From an uncultured Eubacteriales bacterium (GTDB taxonomy: Bacteria; Bacillota; Clostridia; Oscillospirales; Acutalibacteraceae), in contig ONWP01000049.1 of the NCBI GenBank assembly GCA_900321595.1, positions 1 to 5,068 on the forward strand: a DNA stretch of 5,068 nt, given 5' to 3'. Position 1 is the stretch's first letter. The number at the start of each line of letters is the position of its first letter. Made by a program: the position numbers and the translations under genes. Of the stretch, positions 1-5,068 are shown piece after piece. The notes beneath the pieces were generated by a model, which did not search any database, was not told the origin of the DNA, and saw only the letters and a program-made list of their open reading frames with translations.

Positions 1-426
1 CGTCCCCAGGAAATTCAGATCGAATACGAAGGAAATGCCGTCCGGATCCAGGTCGAAGAACGTCTTCACGCCCTCCACCTTTTCCAGCAGATCGGCCTTT
101 TCCAGCTTATCCTTCGTCGTAGTGCCCTTGGGATTGTTGCCGCCGGCGCCGTTGAGCAGAATGTCGCAGGGGCCGAACGCCGCATACACCGTGTCGCGCG
201 CCTGCTTCAGGCTGTCTGTATCCAGAACATTGCACGCCACGCCGATGGCTTCGCCGCCGTTCGCGACGATCTCGTCCGCCACAGCCTTTGCCGCCGCCTC
301 ATTGAGGTCGAGCACGGCGACCTTTACGCCCTGCTTCGCGAGATCCTTGGAAAAACCGCTGCACAGCACGCCGCCGCCGCCGGTGACGACCGCGACCTTG
401 CCGTTCAGACTCGGATGCTGATACAT
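1..426 (-). CDS. SDR-family oxidoreductase, UxuB-like (probable D-mannonate oxidoreductase / fructuronate reductase), 5' part only
   Basis: The first 142 codons are present; the 3' half runs off the left edge. Seen: an N-terminal Rossmann fold with the glycine-rich dinucleotide motif TGGGGVLCSG at residues 15-24, an acidic Asp40 at the end of the second strand (which in this family usually means NAD(H) rather than NADP(H)), and NGAGGN at 92-97, the equivalent of the SDR NNAG motif. The catalytic Ser-Tyr-Lys would lie beyond the edge. A long insertion after the NAG motif (about 98-130), followed by FFDLDPDG and FDLNFLGT, is what I recall from Firmicutes UxuB-type SDRs, which interconvert D-mannonate and D-fructuronate in hexuronate catabolism. 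Substrate assignment is inference; another sugar-acid SDR is possible. The start is well supported: a GGGAGGT site sits 7 bases upstream and VAVVTGGGG follows at the normal distance. It begins 15 bases after the LCP gene and is probably co-transcribed with it. Confidence 0.75.
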   Translation of the reverse strand, partial: MYQHPSLNGKVAVVTGGGGVLCSGFSKDLAKQGVKVAVLDLNEAAAKAVADEIVANGGEAIGVACNVLDTDSLKQARDTVYAAFGPCDILLNGAGGNNPKGTTTKDKLEKADLLEKVEGVKTFFDLDPDGISFVFDLNFLGT

Positions 427-433
427 TTCTTTT

Positions 434-440
434 ACCTCCC
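434..440 (-). promoter_or_regulatory. Ribosome binding site of the SDR gene
   Basis: On the minus strand this reads GGGAGGT, 7 bases before the ATG at 426. It begins one base after the TGA stop of the LCP gene (442-444), so ribosomes ending the LCP gene sit directly over it. This fixes the SDR start and suggests translational coupling. Confidence 0.8.
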
Positions 441-441
441 G

Positions 442-1614
442 TCAGAAGCCGCCGTTGGCTTCATAAATATCGATCGCGGATTCCGTACCGTCGGGAATGA
501 CGATATTCGTCTCGCCGAAGATCTCCTTCTGGACGTACTGCGCCGCGAAGGGATAGTCCACGATCCAGACCCACCAGTTCTCACCGTCAAGCGGTTCGGC
601 GCGCGCGCTTTCCGGCGGAGCCACCATGGACCGGACCTGGTAGTTATACCACTGTCCCAGAACCGCGTTGCCGCCCAGCGTGATGAGCCGCGTTGCCGAA
701 CAGTTCGTATAGACGTGCGGCGCAAGCGTTTTTACGACCTTCGTCAGATTCGTCAGTGACAGGTTCGCCTTCGCCTTCTGAATGACAGCGTTGATGACGC
801 GGCGCTGGTTCTCGGTACGCTGTACGTCGCCGGTCGTGTAGATCTTACGCATACGGGCGAAGTAGAGCGCCTGCTCGCCGGTCAGATGGACGTTTTCGCC
901 GTAGGGCACGCCGGTGATCTTGGCGTAATCCATGATCGCTTCGGCCTCCATCTGCGTCACGGTCAGATTGATGCCGCCGATGGCGTCGATGACGTCGATA
1001 AACGCGTCGAAGTCCACGGCCGCGAAATAGTCGATCTTGAGCTTGTAGTTGTTCTCGATCGCGTCGATCAGCGCCTTCGCGCCGCCCTCGGCGTACGCCG
1101 CGTTCAGCTTGGAGAACCGCCCGGCGCCGTCCACCTCGAAATAGGTATAGGAGTCGCGCAGGAACGAACAGAGCGTGATCGTCTTTTTCTCCTTATTGAT
1201 GCTGGCGAGCATCATGGCGTCGGAGTTGCCCACCATCGGCTCATTGCCTGTGGCGTCGATACCGATGATGAGGATATTCAGGATGTTGCGCGAGGACATG
1301 AGATCGCCCTTGTTCTGGTACCAGCCGCGCAGCAGATCCGAAAGCCCGGCGTTGCCCTGCATGGCGGTGATGATCCCGTGATACTCTTCGTAGTGTTCTT
1401 CGTCAAGGCCCGCGTAGATATCGCTGCCGCCGCCCTTGTTGGCGTCCTCAATATCCACGAAGGTGATGCCAAGCGTGCGCACGAACACGTAAAGCCCGAT
1501 GCCCGCGGCCAGGATAATGGCCAGCAGGACGATGATGATGATCAGCCATACATGATGCTTGCGCTTCGGTTTCGAGGCCGGAACGACCTCAGTGACGTCT
1601 GCTCGAAGTGACAT
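442..1614 (-). CDS. LytR-CpsA-Psr (LCP) family cell-wall polymer phosphotransferase
   Basis: Complete, 390 residues. LCP proteins are membrane-anchored enzymes that move polyprenyl-phosphate-linked glycopolymers (wall teichoic acid, capsule or similar) onto peptidoglycan, working outside the cytoplasmic membrane. Seen: a basic cytoplasmic N-terminus (KPKRKHH, 15-21), one transmembrane helix at about 22-45, a linker of about 60 residues rich in Gly, Glu and Tyr, then the LCP domain from about 111. Its landmarks are ILNILIIGID (111-120), SDAMMLASIN (131-140) with the conserved Asp132, SFLRDSYTYF (150-159) with the Arg-Asp pair, KLNAAYAEGG (169-178), DAIGGINLTV (210-219), and the basic cluster from R254 through R256, D263, R266 and R271, which binds the pyrophosphate lipid in this family. 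No extra C-terminal domain is present. The start has a strong ribosome binding site and lies 25 bases after gyrA. The older name 'transcriptional attenuator LytR' is misleading. Which polymer it attaches cannot be read from this sequence. Confidence 0.93.
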   Translation of the reverse strand: MSLRADVTEVVPASKPKRKHHVWLIIIIVLLAIILAAGIGLYVFVRTLGITFVDIEDANKGGGSDIYAGLDEEHYEEYHGIITAMQGNAGLSDLLRGWYQNKGDLMSSRNILNILIIGIDATGNEPMVGNSDAMMLASINKEKKTITLCSFLRDSYTYFEVDGAGRFSKLNAAYAEGGAKALIDAIENNYKLKIDYFAAVDFDAFIDVIDAIGGINLTVTQMEAEAIMDYAKITGVPYGENVHLTGEQALYFARMRKIYTTGDVQRTENQRRVINAVIQKAKANLSLTNLTKVVKTLAPHVYTNCSATRLITLGGNAVLGQWYNYQVRSMVAPPESARAEPLDGENWWVWIVDYPFAAQYVQKEIFGETNIVIPDGTESAIDIYEANGGF

Positions 1615-1620
1615 AGTATT

Positions 1621-1627
1621 TCCTCCC
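1621..1627 (-). promoter_or_regulatory. Ribosome binding site of the LCP gene
   Basis: The minus strand reads GGGAGGA, 6 bases before the ATG at 1614, in the 25-base gap after gyrA. It supports that start codon. Its 5' end is touched by a small inverted repeat (1626-1637). Confidence 0.8.
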
Positions 1628-1637
1628 GTTCAAACGG
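1626..1637. repeat. Small inverted repeat between gyrA and the LCP gene
   Basis: CCGTT and AACGG arms of 5 bases flank a 2-base centre (more realistically a 4-bp stem with a 4-base loop). It lacks a long GC stem and a T-run, so it is not a convincing terminator. It overlaps the first two bases of the LCP ribosome binding site and may be chance. Confidence 0.3.
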
Positions 1638-1639
1638 CA

Positions 1640-4252
<2,613 letters not shown>

Positions 4253-4260
4253 CTGTTGTA

Positions 4261-4266
4261 TCTCCT
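4261..4266 (-). promoter_or_regulatory. Ribosome binding site of gyrA
   Basis: The minus strand reads AGGAGA, 8 bases before the gyrA ATG at 4252 and one base after the gyrB TGA (4268-4270). This favours the longer GyrA start over Met33 and suggests coupled translation of the two gyrase subunits, which are needed in equal amounts. Confidence 0.8.
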
Positions 4267-4267
4267 A

Positions 4268-5068
4268 TCAGACGTCAAGATTCTGTACGTATTTCGCGTT
4301 TTTCTCGATGAATTCCCGCCGGGGCTCCACGTTGTCGCCCATCAGGATCGAGAAGGTCTTGTCCGCTTCGACCGCGTCGTCGAGCGTCACGCGCAGCATG
4401 ATGCGCGTTTCGGGATTCATCGTCGTATCCCAGAGCTGTTCGCCGTCCATCTCGCCCAGACCCTTGTACCGCTGGATATCACACTGTCCCAGCTCGGCCA
4501 TGCGGTGATCGCGCTCCTCGTCGGAGTAGGCGTAGTAATGCTTTTTGCCCTTCGTCAGACGGTACAGCGGCGGCTGCGCGATATACACGTATCCGTAGTC
4601 GATCAGCGGCCGCATATGACGGAAGAAAAACGTCAGCAGCAGCGTGCGGATATGCGCGCCGTCCACGTCGGCGTCCGCCATGATGACGATCTTGTGATAG
4701 CGGATCTTCGAAATATCAAAATCGTCGCCGATGCCGGTGCCCAGCGCCATCACGACCGGAGACAGCTTGTCATTGTCGATCACCTTGTCGATGCGGGCTT
4801 TTTCCACGTTGAGCATCTTGCCCCAGAGCGGAAGGATCGCCTGCGTGTTGACGTCGCGTCCCTGCTTTGCGCTGCCGCCTGCGGAATCGCCCTCGACGAT
4901 ATAGATCTCTGTGTTTTCCGGATTTTTATCGATGCAGTCGGTCAGCTTGCCTGGCAGGCTGTTGCCGGAGAGCGCGGACTTGCGCCGCGCGGACTCACGC
5001 GCCTTTCTGGCGGCCTCGCGCACGCGGGAGGCCTCAAGCGCCTTATTGAAGATCGCGCGGGCGACGGA
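4268..5068 (-). CDS. gyrB: DNA gyrase subunit B, C-terminal part (TOPRIM and tail)
   Basis: Open to the right edge: the last 266 residues plus the stop are present, and the N-terminal ATPase (GHKL) and most of the transducer domain lie outside, so roughly 370-380 residues are missing judging from the usual length of this type. The true start is not in the window; a GTG at 5021-5023 is an internal Val codon in a conserved Arg/Lys-rich helix (REAARKARESARRK). Seen, numbered from the first residue present: SLPGKLTDC (37-45), the TOPRIM motif EGDSAGGSAKQG (59-70) with catalytic Glu59, NVEKAR (87-92), the metal-binding DADVD (132-136), IRTLLLTFFFR (140-150), QPPLY (165-169), and the tail signatures RYKGLGEM (200-207) and QLWDTTMNPETR (211-222). 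The large insertion found in this half of E. coli GyrB is absent, as in Gram-positives. Direct linkage to gyrA and the GyrA box downstream argue for GyrB over ParE. Trp82 replaces the basic residue at the E. coli Lys447 position. Confidence 0.97.
   Translation of the reverse strand, partial: SVARAIFNKALEASRVREAARKARESARRKSALSGNSLPGKLTDCIDKNPENTEIYIVEGDSAGGSAKQGRDVNTQAILPLWGKMLNVEKARIDKVIDNDKLSPVVMALGTGIGDDFDISKIRYHKIVIMADADVDGAHIRTLLLTFFFRHMRPLIDYGYVYIAQPPLYRLTKGKKHYYAYSDEERDHRMAELGQCDIQRYKGLGEMDGEQLWDTTMNPETRIMLRVTLDDAVEADKTFSILMGDNVEPRREFIEKNAKYVQNLDV

Noticed and set aside
35..421. 128-codon plus-strand open frame opposite the SDR gene
   Set aside because: A Ser/Pro/Ala-rich translation with no family resemblance; the opposite strand carries clear Rossmann-fold motifs and a good ribosome binding site.
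886..1611. 241-codon plus-strand open frame opposite the LCP gene
   Set aside because: Same antisense artefact: low-information Asp/His/Val-rich translation with no domain, opposite a well-supported LCP gene.
5021..5023. GTG as a possible start of a short GyrB-like protein
   Set aside because: The frame continues open upstream to the window edge with conserved GyrB sequence (AIFNKALEASR), and there is no ribosome binding site before this GTG. It is an internal Val codon.

Overview
The window is GC-rich bacterial chromosome. All recognisable genes lie on the minus strand, so the gene order is read from high to low coordinates: gyrB (its 3' part only, cut by the right edge), gyrA (complete), a LytR-CpsA-Psr (LCP) family cell-wall enzyme (complete), and the first 142 codons of a short-chain dehydrogenase resembling UxuB/D-mannonate oxidoreductase (cut by the left edge). 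The genes are separated by only 15, 25 and 15 bases. Each downstream gene has its own purine-rich ribosome binding site in that gap, and no rho-independent terminator is visible. The simplest reading is one co-directional, co-transcribed run.

The organism is most likely a Gram-positive of the class Clostridia with fairly high G+C, for example an Oscillospirales or Christensenellales relative. The grounds are: gyrB directly followed by gyrA; a GyrB without the large insertion seen in the C-terminal half of enterobacterial GyrB; a GyrA with the CADTVGTVLG and GDPPAAYRYTE signatures I associate with clostridial gyrases; an LCP wall-assembly protein; and strong AGGAGG-type ribosome binding sites. 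This placement is from memory of families, not from a search.

Region by region (+ strand coordinates): 1-426 SDR oxidoreductase, N-terminal half; 427-441 gap with ribosome binding site; 442-1614 LCP protein; 1615-1639 gap with ribosome binding site and a tiny inverted repeat; 1640-4252 GyrA; 4253-4267 gap with ribosome binding site; 4268-5068 GyrB C-terminal part (TOPRIM and tail). No non-coding stretch longer than 25 bases exists in the window, so there is no room for RNA genes, CRISPR arrays, insertion sequences or an origin.

GyrB and GyrA form the A2B2 gyrase that introduces negative supercoils. The LCP protein attaches anionic polymers to peptidoglycan outside the membrane, and the SDR is a soluble sugar-acid enzyme. 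The last two have no obvious mechanistic link to gyrase. This is mostly an ordinary housekeeping region: I did not find a convincing undescribed system. The points worth a second look are the non-canonical residues at two quinolone-relevant positions (GyrA Ala at the Ser83 site, GyrB Trp at the Lys447 site), the charged extensions on GyrA, and the mixed content of the run downstream of gyrase.
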